This document shows positions 26,582-35,000 of a stretch of 64,000 bases of DNA, one piece after another. The position numbers were made by a program, and so were the translations under genes. Position 1 is the stretch's first letter, and every line of letters begins with the position of its first letter. The notes below the pieces were generated by a model. The model was not told the origin of the DNA. It saw nothing but the letters and a program-made list of their open reading frames with translations, and did no database searches. The stretch is from Fuerstiella marisgermanici (GTDB taxonomy: Bacteria > Planctomycetota > Planctomycetia > Planctomycetales > Planctomycetaceae), in contig NZ_CP017641.1 in assembly GCF_001983935.1 (NCBI RefSeq), forward strand, positions 1,302,001-1,366,000, read 5' to 3'.

Positions 26582-27025
26582 ATGCCCGTTTTTCGTTGGG
26601 GACAAAGCTGGGATCCGCTACACGATCTTGAGCGGGAGGTTGATCGGCTGCTGCAGGGCATGAATATGTCGCTGCAAGGCCGGTCAAATCGCCGGTTCCC
26701 GCTCGTCAATTTGCTGGACCACGGCGATTGTTTCGTGCTGACGGCCGAAATTCCGGGCGTTGATCTGGCGGATTTGGATGTCAGCGTCGCCAATGGCGTG
26801 CTCTGCATCAAAGGGGTTCGGAAGGTGCCGCCTGAAGCTCGCGAAGACTCGTTCCGTCGACAGGAACGCTTCCAGGGGGCATGGCAACGAAACCTGCAGT
26901 TACCTGAAAGAATTGACGAAGAGGGGATGAAGGCAGACTACACAGCGGGTATCCTACGGGTTGCCCTCCCTAAGACACAGGATTCTTCTGTTCGAAGTAT
27001 TCCTGTGACCGAAGGACCGGGCTAG
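26582..27025 (+). CDS. Small heat-shock protein (Hsp20/alpha-crystallin), copy 1
   Basis: This 147-aa ATP-independent chaperone has the alpha-crystallin domain: a short N-terminal arm (WDPLHDLEREVDRLLQG), then FPLVNLLDHGDCFVLTAEIPG, the central ADLDVSVANGVLCIKGVRK and the diagnostic end ADYTAGILRVALPK, which matches the AxxxxGVLxIxxPK pattern. Such proteins bind unfolding clients in large oligomers. It is followed 154 bases later by a second Hsp20 gene, so they form a tandem pair likely expressed together under stress. Confidence 0.93.
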   Translation: MPVFRWGQSWDPLHDLEREVDRLLQGMNMSLQGRSNRRFPLVNLLDHGDCFVLTAEIPGVDLADLDVSVANGVLCIKGVRKVPPEAREDSFRRQERFQGAWQRNLQLPERIDEEGMKADYTAGILRVALPKTQDSSVRSIPVTEGPG

Positions 27026-27150
27026 AGCAATTTACGTTTCGTTGTGGACGGTTCGGGCTTGCGGGAAACAGCCATCATCGTCCGAAAAGCTTGTTCCCCG
27101 GCCACAAGTCAGCGAGATTCGCTGTCGCCGTTTTTTTCGACTTGCCCGTC

Positions 27151-27180
27151 GAGCACACCGATCTGTCGGAGCACACCGAT
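27151..27180. repeat. 12-bp direct repeat at Hsp20 start
   Basis: GAGCACACCGAT occurs at 27151-27162 and again at 27169-27180, 18 bases apart. The second copy provides the GGAG-like ribosome site and the first two bases of the start codon of the second Hsp20 gene, so duplication here may have moved or strengthened its start. Confidence 0.6.
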
Positions 27181-27604
27181 GAACGAATCGCAAAATGTAT
27201 CTCGAAGTCACGACGACAATCCACAGACGGCTCGTGCGCAGATGCCTAATGAACCCTCGGTCCCTCGACTACTATTCAACCCACCAATCGATATCTACGA
27301 AACGACGGACGGGCTGGTGCTTTACGCCGACTTGCCCGGCGTGTCCGCCGACGGCCTCGATCTGCAAGTGCAGGACAACCGACTGGCATTGTTTGGGCGA
27401 GTCACGCGAAAGCCCACCGAGGTAAACGACGCGGAAGTCGTGCATCAGGAATACAAGATCGGCGACTATCTGCGGTCGTTCATCTTAAGTGACGAAGTTG
27501 ACCACGACCGAATCACGGCTCGCCTGAACAACGGTGTTTTACGTGTCGAGCTGCCTCGCGCAAAACGCACCGAACCGCGCCGCATCGAAGTCTCTGCCGA
27601 CTAA
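27179..27604 (+). CDS. Small heat-shock protein (Hsp20/alpha-crystallin), copy 2
   Basis: The ATG at 27179, preceded by GGAG, is preferred; an upstream in-frame GTG at 27044 gives a Ser/Thr/Pro-rich extension without family similarity. The 141-aa protein has the alpha-crystallin domain: LLFNPPIDIYETTDGLVLYA, LPGVSADGLDLQVQDNRLAL, YLRSFILSDEVDHDRI and ARLNNGVLRVELPRAK. It differs enough from copy 1 to be an old duplicate or a separate subfamily; pairs of this sort often co-oligomerise. It is convergent with tex. Confidence 0.92.
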   Translation: MNESQNVSRSHDDNPQTARAQMPNEPSVPRLLFNPPIDIYETTDGLVLYADLPGVSADGLDLQVQDNRLALFGRVTRKPTEVNDAEVVHQEYKIGDYLRSFILSDEVDHDRITARLNNGVLRVELPRAKRTEPRRIEVSAD

Positions 27605-27667
27605 CGATTTTGGTCGGACCTGCGTCACCGGGGGCGGACCAAGCTCCGTGGCTGTGCAGTCTGCCTG

Positions 27668-29830
27668 TCACGCATCTCGTTTTCTTGACAAGCTAATTCG
27701 TTTTCGCGGCGCGTCGATCTCCATTACGGTCACGTGGACGATGTCGCCCACGCTGACTTCCTGAGCCGGATCTTTGACGAAGTGGTCGGCCAGTTGCGAA
27801 ATGTGGATTAAGCCGTCCTGATGCACGCCGATGTCGACGAAGGCTCCGAAGTGAGTCACGTTTGTGACAACGCCTTCCAGCTTCATCCCGATCGCCAGGT
27901 CGCTGATTTCTTCCACGCCCTCTGCAAAGCTCACGGCTTTGAATTCCGCTCGCGGGTCGCGGCCGGGGCGAGCGAGTTCTGTCAGCAGATCCTTCACCGT
28001 GAACTGCCCCAGTGTGTCCTTTAGTGACTGGTCCGCCTGAAGCTGGCTGACCAGTGTCGCGTTGCCCACCAGATCGGACGCGGTGACGTTTAGCTTGCGA
28101 GCCATGTCTGCGACAACCGGATAGCTTTCCGGGTGCACGGCCGAATTATCGAGCGGTTCTTTGCCATCACGAATTCGCAGAAAGCCAGCGCACTGTTCGA
28201 AGGCTTTCGCACCTAGTTTTGGAACCTTCAGCAATTCAGATCGACTGCGAAACGCGCCGCTTTCGTCGCGGCGTTTGACGATATTCTTCGCCACGGCCGG
28301 ACCGATTCCCGGAACGTATGACAACAGCGGCGCGCTCGCCATGTTGACGTCCACGCCGACAGAACTAACGCACGATTCGACTTCGCGATCCAGCGACCGT
28401 TGCAACTGGTTTTGATTGACGTCGTGCTGGTACTGTCCGACGCCAACGGCCTTTGGATCGATCTTCACCAATTCCGCCAGCGGGTCCTGCAACCGGTGAG
28501 CGATACTGATGGCGCCTCGGACAGTCAGGTCGAGATCCGGGAACTCTTTGGCCGCCAGTTCGCTGGCCGAGTACACAGACGCACCGGCTTCGCTGACGAC
28601 GACTTTTGTGATCTGCAGGTCGTTATCCTTCAACACCCCAGCCACAAACGCATCGGTTTCTCGCGATGCCGTGCCGTTGCCAATCGCGATCATGGTGGCG
28701 TCGTACTTTTGGATCAGCGACAGCAGCGTGCTGGCGGCACCGGCCGTGTCACTGCGCGGCGGGGTTGGAAAGATGGTGGCGTTTTCCAGGAACCGGCCTG
28801 TGCGGTCAACGACGGCCACTTTGCAGCCGGTGCGGAAGCCGGGGTCGATTCCGATCGTTACATGAGGCCCCGCCGGAGCGGCCAGCAACAGTTCTCGCAC
28901 GTTGCTCGCGAAAACCGCAATCGCTTCTTCATCGGCCTTCGCTTTCAACTGCTGCAGCATGGCCGACTCCGCAGCGGGTTGCAGCAGTCGCTTGTAGCAA
29001 TCAACGACTGTGTTCTGCAGTGCATCCGCGAATTCGAAGTTGGTATTCTGAATCAGTCGGCTCTGCAATCTGGGCAGCACGTAGTCTTCGTCCAGTTCGA
29101 TCGCAAGTCGCAGCACGCCTTCCGATTCGCCTCGTTTCATGGCCAGAAAACGGTGCGACGGCATGCGGTCGATTCGTTCGTTGTGATCGAAGTAGGTTTC
29201 GAAACTTCCCCCCGCTTCTTTTTTGCCGCGTTTTACGGTCGACGTCATTCGTCCCCGCGCCGCTCGTTCGTGCATCCACTGTCGCAAATCTGGTTTTTCT
29301 GACCACACTTCGGCCACGATGTCGCACGCGCCGGCGAGTGCTTCGTCCGCGTTGGTGACACCCTTGTCGGCGGAGACGAAACGCTGAAGGAGTTGTCCGA
29401 CCGGTTCGTTGAGGCGTCGTTGAGCCAACAGCAAATCTGCCAACGGCTGCAAGCCTTTTTCACGCGCGGCGGAGGCTCGTGTTTTGCGTTTGGGTTTGAA
29501 GGGAAGGTAAATGTCTTCCAGCCGCTGTTTGTCGTCGCAATCCAGAATCTGCTGCTTCAGCGCGGGCGTGAGCTGCCCGGATTCTTCGATCGTTTTCAGT
29601 ATGGTCTTGCGGCGGTCGGCCAGTTCATGAGCCTTCGCCAGTGCGTCCTGAATCTTGCGCAGTTGAAGCTCATCCAGCCCTCGCGTCGCTTCCTTGCGGT
29701 ACCGAGCGATGAAAGGCAGCGTGTTGCCGTCTTCCAACAGTTGGACGGCGCTGTGGACCTGTTCCACGGATACGTTCAACTCCGCCGCGATGGCGGCAAC
29801 GATTTTGCTGAGATCGAATAGCTCGGTCAT
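27668..29830 (-). CDS. tex: Tex-family RNA-binding transcription accessory protein
   Basis: Tex binds RNA and affects transcription and ribosome-related processes. The start at 29830 (MTELFDLSKIV) gives 720 aa; an in-frame upstream start at 29926 has no family match. The N-terminal helical Tex region contains LPFIARYRKEATRGLDELQLR. The YqgF-like RNase H fold follows (VTIGIDPGFRTGCKVAVVD), then a helix-hairpin-helix (LLSYVPGIGPAVAKNIVKRR) and a C-terminal S1 RNA-binding domain (GMKLEGVVTNVTHFGAFVDI). All domains are in the expected order and complete. It is convergent with the second Hsp20 gene and divergent from the pentapeptide protein. Confidence 0.95.
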   Translation of the reverse strand: MTELFDLSKIVAAIAAELNVSVEQVHSAVQLLEDGNTLPFIARYRKEATRGLDELQLRKIQDALAKAHELADRRKTILKTIEESGQLTPALKQQILDCDDKQRLEDIYLPFKPKRKTRASAAREKGLQPLADLLLAQRRLNEPVGQLLQRFVSADKGVTNADEALAGACDIVAEVWSEKPDLRQWMHERAARGRMTSTVKRGKKEAGGSFETYFDHNERIDRMPSHRFLAMKRGESEGVLRLAIELDEDYVLPRLQSRLIQNTNFEFADALQNTVVDCYKRLLQPAAESAMLQQLKAKADEEAIAVFASNVRELLLAAPAGPHVTIGIDPGFRTGCKVAVVDRTGRFLENATIFPTPPRSDTAGAASTLLSLIQKYDATMIAIGNGTASRETDAFVAGVLKDNDLQITKVVVSEAGASVYSASELAAKEFPDLDLTVRGAISIAHRLQDPLAELVKIDPKAVGVGQYQHDVNQNQLQRSLDREVESCVSSVGVDVNMASAPLLSYVPGIGPAVAKNIVKRRDESGAFRSRSELLKVPKLGAKAFEQCAGFLRIRDGKEPLDNSAVHPESYPVVADMARKLNVTASDLVGNATLVSQLQADQSLKDTLGQFTVKDLLTELARPGRDPRAEFKAVSFAEGVEEISDLAIGMKLEGVVTNVTHFGAFVDIGVHQDGLIHISQLADHFVKDPAQEVSVGDIVHVTVMEIDAPRKRISLSRKRDA

Positions 29831-30138
29831 GAATTGAGTCTGATAATGTGCTGGCGACTTTCCGGACGATGGACGGAATTTAGCTTCTGGATCGTCACGT
29901 GGCCAGACGGCAAAATGACCGAACAATCCTTAACCACGTGCTTCGAACTGAATCTTTGTTTCGGCAGAGTCTTACGTTCACAGAAAGTGGCCCTGCGTTC
30001 TGAAGGGGGCCAACGCAACGGTTGCTCATGAAACCAGCGTTGATAATGTTGGCCCTCAGGGTGACAATGATTCAGAGATTTCTTTTGGCACGTCTTTGTT
30101 GCAGGTGATATCGTTTTGTACGTCGAAAGTGGGGACAA
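29831..30138. other. Intergenic region between divergent genes
   Basis: This 308-base gap separates tex (minus) from the pentapeptide-repeat gene (plus). It should hold promoters for both. I see no clear promoter pair, dyad or small gene. Confidence 0.45.
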
Positions 30139-30801
30139 ATGCGGAAACGTGACTTGCTCTGCGGCCTGCTATGCCTTGTAGTATTTGTTGCGGCAGCCAC
30201 GTGGCTGAGCTTCGCTTACAGACGACACAACGCAACTGTCGCACAAAAGTTCAACCGCACACTAGGCGAGCGTCTCCGGAGTCGCCTACTCGACGGGACG
30301 GGTAAGGAGTTGTCCGGCGAGGATTTTAAGAATGCGAAAATGCGAGGTGTGGTGCTTCAACGGCCCGGAAACGCTTTCCAACGAGCGAACTTTTCGTCAG
30401 CAGAACTCGATCAATCGACACTCGAAGCAGGCGCAGGATCATTCCAGCTCGCCTGCTTTGACAACTCATCAATCAAGAACGCGCAATTAATCGGAGGAGG
30501 AGCTTCATTTCAAGTGGCGTCCTTCGATAGCGCTGATCTAAGCGGTACAAGTCTGGAAGGTAATTTTCAACTCGCTTCGTTTCAGAATGCCGTACTTCGT
30601 GACTCAACACTTCACGGATCTTTCCAGGGGTGCGACATCAGCGGAGCTGACTTTTCTGGTGCGGACCTGACAGGCATTAATCGGAATTCACTTGAGTCCT
30701 GCTATTTCTCCGTACCGCCTGCCTTCAGCTCCGAGACAATCTTCCCGCCTGGTTTTTCGCCCGGAATTCAAGGTTGGCAGCGTTCGCCACCGCCGCAGTA
30801 G
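30139..30801 (+). CDS. Membrane-anchored pentapeptide-repeat protein
   Basis: This 220-aa protein starts after a GGGG ribosome site with an N-terminal membrane anchor (LLCGLLCLVVFVAAATWLSFAY, residues 6-27). From about residue 60 it consists of pentapeptide-type repeats A(N/D)LxG/F: DFKNAKMRG, RANFSSAELDQSTLE, SFDSADLSGTSLEG, NFQLASFQNAVLRDS and DISGADFSGADLTG. These form a right-handed quadrilateral helix. Some such proteins shield DNA gyrase, but an external anchored form more likely has a structural or binding role. A Pro-rich tail ends it. It is convergent with the PhoD-LamG gene. Confidence 0.8.
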   Translation: MRKRDLLCGLLCLVVFVAAATWLSFAYRRHNATVAQKFNRTLGERLRSRLLDGTGKELSGEDFKNAKMRGVVLQRPGNAFQRANFSSAELDQSTLEAGAGSFQLACFDNSSIKNAQLIGGGASFQVASFDSADLSGTSLEGNFQLASFQNAVLRDSTLHGSFQGCDISGADFSGADLTGINRNSLESCYFSVPPAFSSETIFPPGFSPGIQGWQRSPPPQ

Positions 30802-30888
30802 GTCCGTATCGCGAGCTCATTCCATTTTTTTTAACGAACACTGCGAACACGGACCACACCACCGTTACCTGCTTTCGAGTTATGCGGG

Positions 30889-32946
30889 TTAGTTTTCACG
30901 CACGGCCGGTGGTGTACCGTTGCTGTAGATCGCGGCAATTTCGGATTCGGCCAGGACGCGGTTCCAGATCGCGACTTCATCGATCATGCCGTCGAAGTTT
31001 CGGCCTGTGCCAGCGCGGTGGCCGCCGATGACCAGACCGCCCGTTTCAGCGATCGGTGCGCTGATCGGAAGCTTGTGAGTTCCCGCGAGCTTGCCGTTTA
31101 CAAACAGCTGCAGCTGTGACGAATCGAATGTGACCGCGACGTGGGTCCAATCTGAAAGTTGTGAACGGTGCATCAGGTGGTCGAAGCCGCCCTGCACCTT
31201 TGTGCCCGGCGGACGCTCTGAGCCGACAGGTTGCGGAACAAGCGTCTCCGTGTAGAGCTGAAGGTTGATTCTGTCGGCGTCTTCACACGCTCTGAATCCA
31301 ATCGAGATCGGAAGACCAGTGTTGGAGGCATAAGGCAGGTCGCAGTGATTGTTGACGTTGCTTTCCATGACGAAGGAGCGGTCTGTGCTGCCATGGGCGG
31401 GAAGCGACGCTGGTTTGATCAAACTGGAAACCGTATAGACGCTGGCGTTGTCATCAAGCATCGAACGCGGCACAGTTAGGTGTTGGCTGTCAGCCCGACT
31501 TAGCTGCAACGCGCCGCCGCGCACGCCATTTTCTTTGCTCACTTCAGCGCCGCCGTTGAGTTCTCCATCAAGGCGATCGCCCAGTCGTGAGTTGTTTTTT
31601 GTGTTGCCGTCGAAACTCCAATAGGCTCGCAAAGCTTTGGCAATGCCGGTTTCAGGCTGAGGTGTGAGTTGGTCGTAGGTGATGGTCTTCGTGAGGTTCT
31701 CCTGGCCATCTTTGTCCAGGAACTTGACGGTCAGTACGGGCGGTTCTTTGGTGGTATCGGCCGTCATCTTCAGAAACTGATTCGGTTCGACTCGTGACCA
31801 CTCAAGATCCTGGTGGTACACATTCAGCGAAGGAATGGTGCTGGTGTGGCCAGGTGAAATGATGAAATCGTGCAGGTCGTAGCCCACACGTTGGGCGTGC
31901 ATCAGATAGCGAGAAACATGGATGTCACCACCGACCAACACGACACCGGGAATGCGTTCATTCTTGATGAAGTCCAGCAGCGCATCGCGTTCGGCGTAGT
32001 AGGTGTACATGTCGTCGGTTTCGCGGTTCTTTTTGTCCTGCCAGATTTGTCCCTGCAACAGGACTTTGAACGGTGCCTTGGACTTGCGGAGGCTTTCCAA
32101 CAACCACTGCCATTGGTCGTTGCCAAAACACGTCGATTGATCGGGGCTGACAGGTGACGGGCCGGTTTGCGAATACCACCGAGCATCGAGCAGGAACACC
32201 TCCATCGCGCCTCGATCTGTTTTCTGGTAGATGCCTGCGTCTCCGGTTCCGTATTGATCCTGAACGCGGTATTCCACAAACGATCGGCGAGTGTTGTCTT
32301 TCAACGCGGCGGCACTTTTGCCGTTGCCGTTGTTCTTGCCGAAGTCGTGATCGTCCCAGGTTCCGAGAAGTGAAACGTTTTTACCCAACGCCGCAAGTGG
32401 CGGACGCTGAAGCAGGTGGCGATGTTTGTTTCGCAGGTCCACAAGGTCGCCGGTGTCGGCGTACGGCGTGTCGCCACCGAAGCAAAGCAGATCGAGATCA
32501 TGATTGGCCATCTCCTGCCAAACTGGATCTGTGGCGTCGTTGACACAGGAAATGAAAGCGACGTTCAACACCTGACCGCCGCGTTCCGTTGGCACAGTTG
32601 TGAAATGGAAATCAGGCGTGCCACCAGCAACAAGGGTTGCGTTACCGTCTTTTATGTTTTCGATCTGGTATCGGTAAGTGGTGCCGGGATTGAGTCCCGC
32701 GACATGAAACTTCGCGACGAAGTCATGCTCAGCTTCGCTGCGGCTTTCAACGGCGGCGACTTTCTTTCCTTGTTCATCGTTAACAGTCAAACGCAGTTCG
32801 GCCGCAATATTTCCCGGCCGGTAAAGAAGGTAGGCTTCCGTGGTTTTCAAAGTACCAACATAAGGACCGACCGTGTCCTCTGCGTGCAGTTGAGTTCCGG
32901 ATGAAAGCAGAAAGACGATCGATAAACCGAGGAATTGTTTCGCCAT
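30889..32946 (-). CDS. PhoD-like phosphatase with LamG-like C-terminal domain
   Basis: This 685-aa exported protein starts with a signal peptide (LGLSIVFLLSSGTQLHA). Residues 28-130 form a fibronectin-like PhoD N-domain (AELRLTVNDEQGKKVAAV, TTYRYQIENI). The metallophosphatase core has FISCVNDATDPVW, LLCFGGDTPYADTGDL, LLGTWDDHDFGKNNG, LLQGQIWQDKK and VLVGGDIHVSRY, matching the Ca/Fe-binding PhoD family. From about residue 440 a LamG/concanavalin-like domain follows (ALRAYWSFDGN, SDWTHVAVTFDSSQLQLFVNG, DGMIDEVAIWNRVL). PhoD removes phosphate from phosphodiesters or phospholipid headgroups; the LamG part could attach the enzyme to a polysaccharide. The fusion is typical of planctomycetes. Confidence 0.9.
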   Translation of the reverse strand: MAKQFLGLSIVFLLSSGTQLHAEDTVGPYVGTLKTTEAYLLYRPGNIAAELRLTVNDEQGKKVAAVESRSEAEHDFVAKFHVAGLNPGTTYRYQIENIKDGNATLVAGGTPDFHFTTVPTERGGQVLNVAFISCVNDATDPVWQEMANHDLDLLCFGGDTPYADTGDLVDLRNKHRHLLQRPPLAALGKNVSLLGTWDDHDFGKNNGNGKSAAALKDNTRRSFVEYRVQDQYGTGDAGIYQKTDRGAMEVFLLDARWYSQTGPSPVSPDQSTCFGNDQWQWLLESLRKSKAPFKVLLQGQIWQDKKNRETDDMYTYYAERDALLDFIKNERIPGVVLVGGDIHVSRYLMHAQRVGYDLHDFIISPGHTSTIPSLNVYHQDLEWSRVEPNQFLKMTADTTKEPPVLTVKFLDKDGQENLTKTITYDQLTPQPETGIAKALRAYWSFDGNTKNNSRLGDRLDGELNGGAEVSKENGVRGGALQLSRADSQHLTVPRSMLDDNASVYTVSSLIKPASLPAHGSTDRSFVMESNVNNHCDLPYASNTGLPISIGFRACEDADRINLQLYTETLVPQPVGSERPPGTKVQGGFDHLMHRSQLSDWTHVAVTFDSSQLQLFVNGKLAGTHKLPISAPIAETGGLVIGGHRAGTGRNFDGMIDEVAIWNRVLAESEIAAIYSNGTPPAVREN

Positions 32947-33256
32947 AGCAGTGGTTTCAGGATTCTCGTTTTAGGCATAAGGAAAACAGGACGGCATTGA
33001 TAATACAGAAGCGAGGCACGATTTTCGCTTCTGCACATTCTTGAGGATGCCCGGCTGGCCAATGGACGCCGCAATCTAGACTTACCAGTTTTGACCGCGT
33101 TGTTCATCAAAGCCATTGAGAAGTGGCAGGTAACTTGGCGGGATCGTTCTCTAGATCTGTCTCGGCGTCAACACGTGAGCCTACGTGATTCTGCCATTCT
33201 TAATCAAACATTCAGATTGATGTGACCGCTTTCAGAGTCAGCGTGATGAGCGAAGA
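32947..33256. other. Intergenic region upstream of PhoD-LamG gene
   Basis: This 310-base gap separates the ceramidase-like gene from the PhoD-LamG gene, both on the minus strand. It should contain the PhoD-LamG promoter. I see no strong hairpin or additional gene. Confidence 0.45.
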
Positions 33257-34648
33257 TTACTCGGCCTGCAGTTTCGGTTCGGCTGCAGAAAGCAATTCGG
33301 TCAGCACCAACTTCAATTGGCCTTCTACGCAGCCACCGAACGACCACTTCTGTTCATAGCCGCCTTTGTCCTTGTAGATCTGGTCCGGGCCGATGTACCA
33401 CATTCCGCAGTCTCCGTAGGCCGCAACAGCTACGAAAGCATTGCTGCGCAATTGTTGAGCGGACAGCTGATAGTCGACGAAAACTTCGCCAGGCAGATGC
33501 ACCAAACATACATCGCCGATCGTCAGGCAACTGGCTTCGACATCCTGCTGTGCCCTAATGCGTTGGATCCACGCCAGATTCATCGCGGCTTTTAGCTTTG
33601 CACTGGATGACGCGTTGCTGTTGAGGATCGATTCGTGTGTGGTCGCGGCAAAGTTCGGGCCAGCGGTGAGTGGGAAATGAAGTACCTTCGTCTGCCAACG
33701 TGCGCCGTTTACGGCTTGGCGTTTGAAGGTTTTTACTGAGGCTTCCATCGCTGCATACAGGCGATTTGCAAGAGCTTCGCGGTCTTCTGTCGTGCCGGAG
33801 TTGTACTTTCCCATTGCGATGTCGCCGCCACATCCGGTGAAGTAGATCTGGAAGACGCCAGTTTCCTTCTGCAATCGTTCTCGAGCAATCCCGGGCACGT
33901 CCGGTGTGATGTTACCGCCGGAACTTGTTTGCGGGTGCGTCGCGTAGTAACTCAGATGAGCAATTTCTTGTTCGTTTTCATACAGTGCGACAGAACGCAG
34001 CCAGGGATCAATCGTGCCTTCGGGCGCCGACTGTAAACCGGCGTCTGTCGTGCTGCTCATCCGTGCCACGACAGAACCATCGGGCTGCCTGAGTCGTCGT
34101 GACGAAGCAACGCGATCGACTTTGGCCTTCGACGTACCCACATGCGTCAACGACCGAAAGTTCGATGTGGCGTCACTCACCGCGCGGGCAATTTTTTCGG
34201 CCGTCAGCGTTTCAAACTCCGCGCGGCGGTCGATTTGGTCACGTTGGTCGCGATACAGAATCCGTCGTGCGTTGGCGTCCAGGACGGGGGCCGTGTGTTG
34301 ATGCAGCGATTGCACTGCCACGTTTTGAGGCGTGGTGTTCGCGGCGGCTGCGATTTTGTTGCGGAAGAGTTCGTAGGAATCATTGCACAAGCCGCAATAA
34401 TCAATCGCGCAGATCACAAACGTACCGCTGTCGCTTTTTAGTACGAATCCTTTGGCCAGCAGCGGTTGCTCAACTTCGACAAACTGCTTCACAAACCCAA
34501 TGCCGATGCCATCACCCAAAGGCGGCGTGACGTCAGTGCTGAACACAGCGACCTTCAGTTCCGCGGCACAGGCGGGCGACCAGACCAACGTCGCAAAATT
34601 TGCGATGAGAAACAAAATAATGGGCAGCGTGTGTCGACTAACCTTCAT
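33257..34648 (-). CDS. Neutral/alkaline ceramidase-like exported protein
   Basis: The start at 34648 gives a signal peptide (MKVSRHTLPIILFLIANFAT...CAA); an in-frame start at 34720 adds only a polar prefix. The 463-aa protein carries the neutral/alkaline non-lysosomal ceramidase N-terminal domain: VAVFSTDVTPPLGDGIGIG, VICAIDYCGLCNDSYELF, VQSLHQHTAPVLDANAR, LSYYATHPQTS and YFTGCGGDIAMG. The histidines in HQHTAP and THPQT match the family zinc site. The usual C-terminal Ig-like domain of full ceramidases seems absent. Many planctomycete proteins with this domain act on unknown lipids or amides, so the substrate is uncertain. Confidence 0.85.
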   Translation of the reverse strand: MKVSRHTLPIILFLIANFATLVWSPACAAELKVAVFSTDVTPPLGDGIGIGFVKQFVEVEQPLLAKGFVLKSDSGTFVICAIDYCGLCNDSYELFRNKIAAAANTTPQNVAVQSLHQHTAPVLDANARRILYRDQRDQIDRRAEFETLTAEKIARAVSDATSNFRSLTHVGTSKAKVDRVASSRRLRQPDGSVVARMSSTTDAGLQSAPEGTIDPWLRSVALYENEQEIAHLSYYATHPQTSSGGNITPDVPGIARERLQKETGVFQIYFTGCGGDIAMGKYNSGTTEDREALANRLYAAMEASVKTFKRQAVNGARWQTKVLHFPLTAGPNFAATTHESILNSNASSSAKLKAAMNLAWIQRIRAQQDVEASCLTIGDVCLVHLPGEVFVDYQLSAQQLRSNAFVAVAAYGDCGMWYIGPDQIYKDKGGYEQKWSFGGCVEGQLKLVLTELLSAAEPKLQAE

Positions 34649-35000
34649 GAAAGTGATCCGGCGGATGGGGGCGTCTGAGGAAGCATCCAGCATCGTCGGC
34701 GGTTGTACACTCATGGTCAACCCAGCGAGTGAGCGGCGTCGTCGTCGACGGGGCGCGGCAGATTCAATCGCGTTACTGCAGGTTTTGGGTTTGAGGGGGA
34801 TTGCCGCGTTCCTCGTGATCTGCTCAAGACCGGCTTCGAGGTATCGCGCGCAGACCCGCGGCGGTTTCGCATTTCGGTGCCGTCGCCAGCGAAATGCTGG
34901 CTGTTGTTATTCCTGAAGAATCTAAGTAATCTCCTTCCCGCCAACGAGAAGTCTGTGTCCCGCCGGCGTTTTATATTTTGCTGTAAGAGGTTTGTGAATT
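34649..35000. other. Intergenic region between divergent genes
   Basis: This 352-base gap lies between the ceramidase-like gene (minus) and the APC permease (plus). AAGAGG at 34985-34990 serves as ribosome site for the permease GTG start. No other feature is recognisable. Confidence 0.5.
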
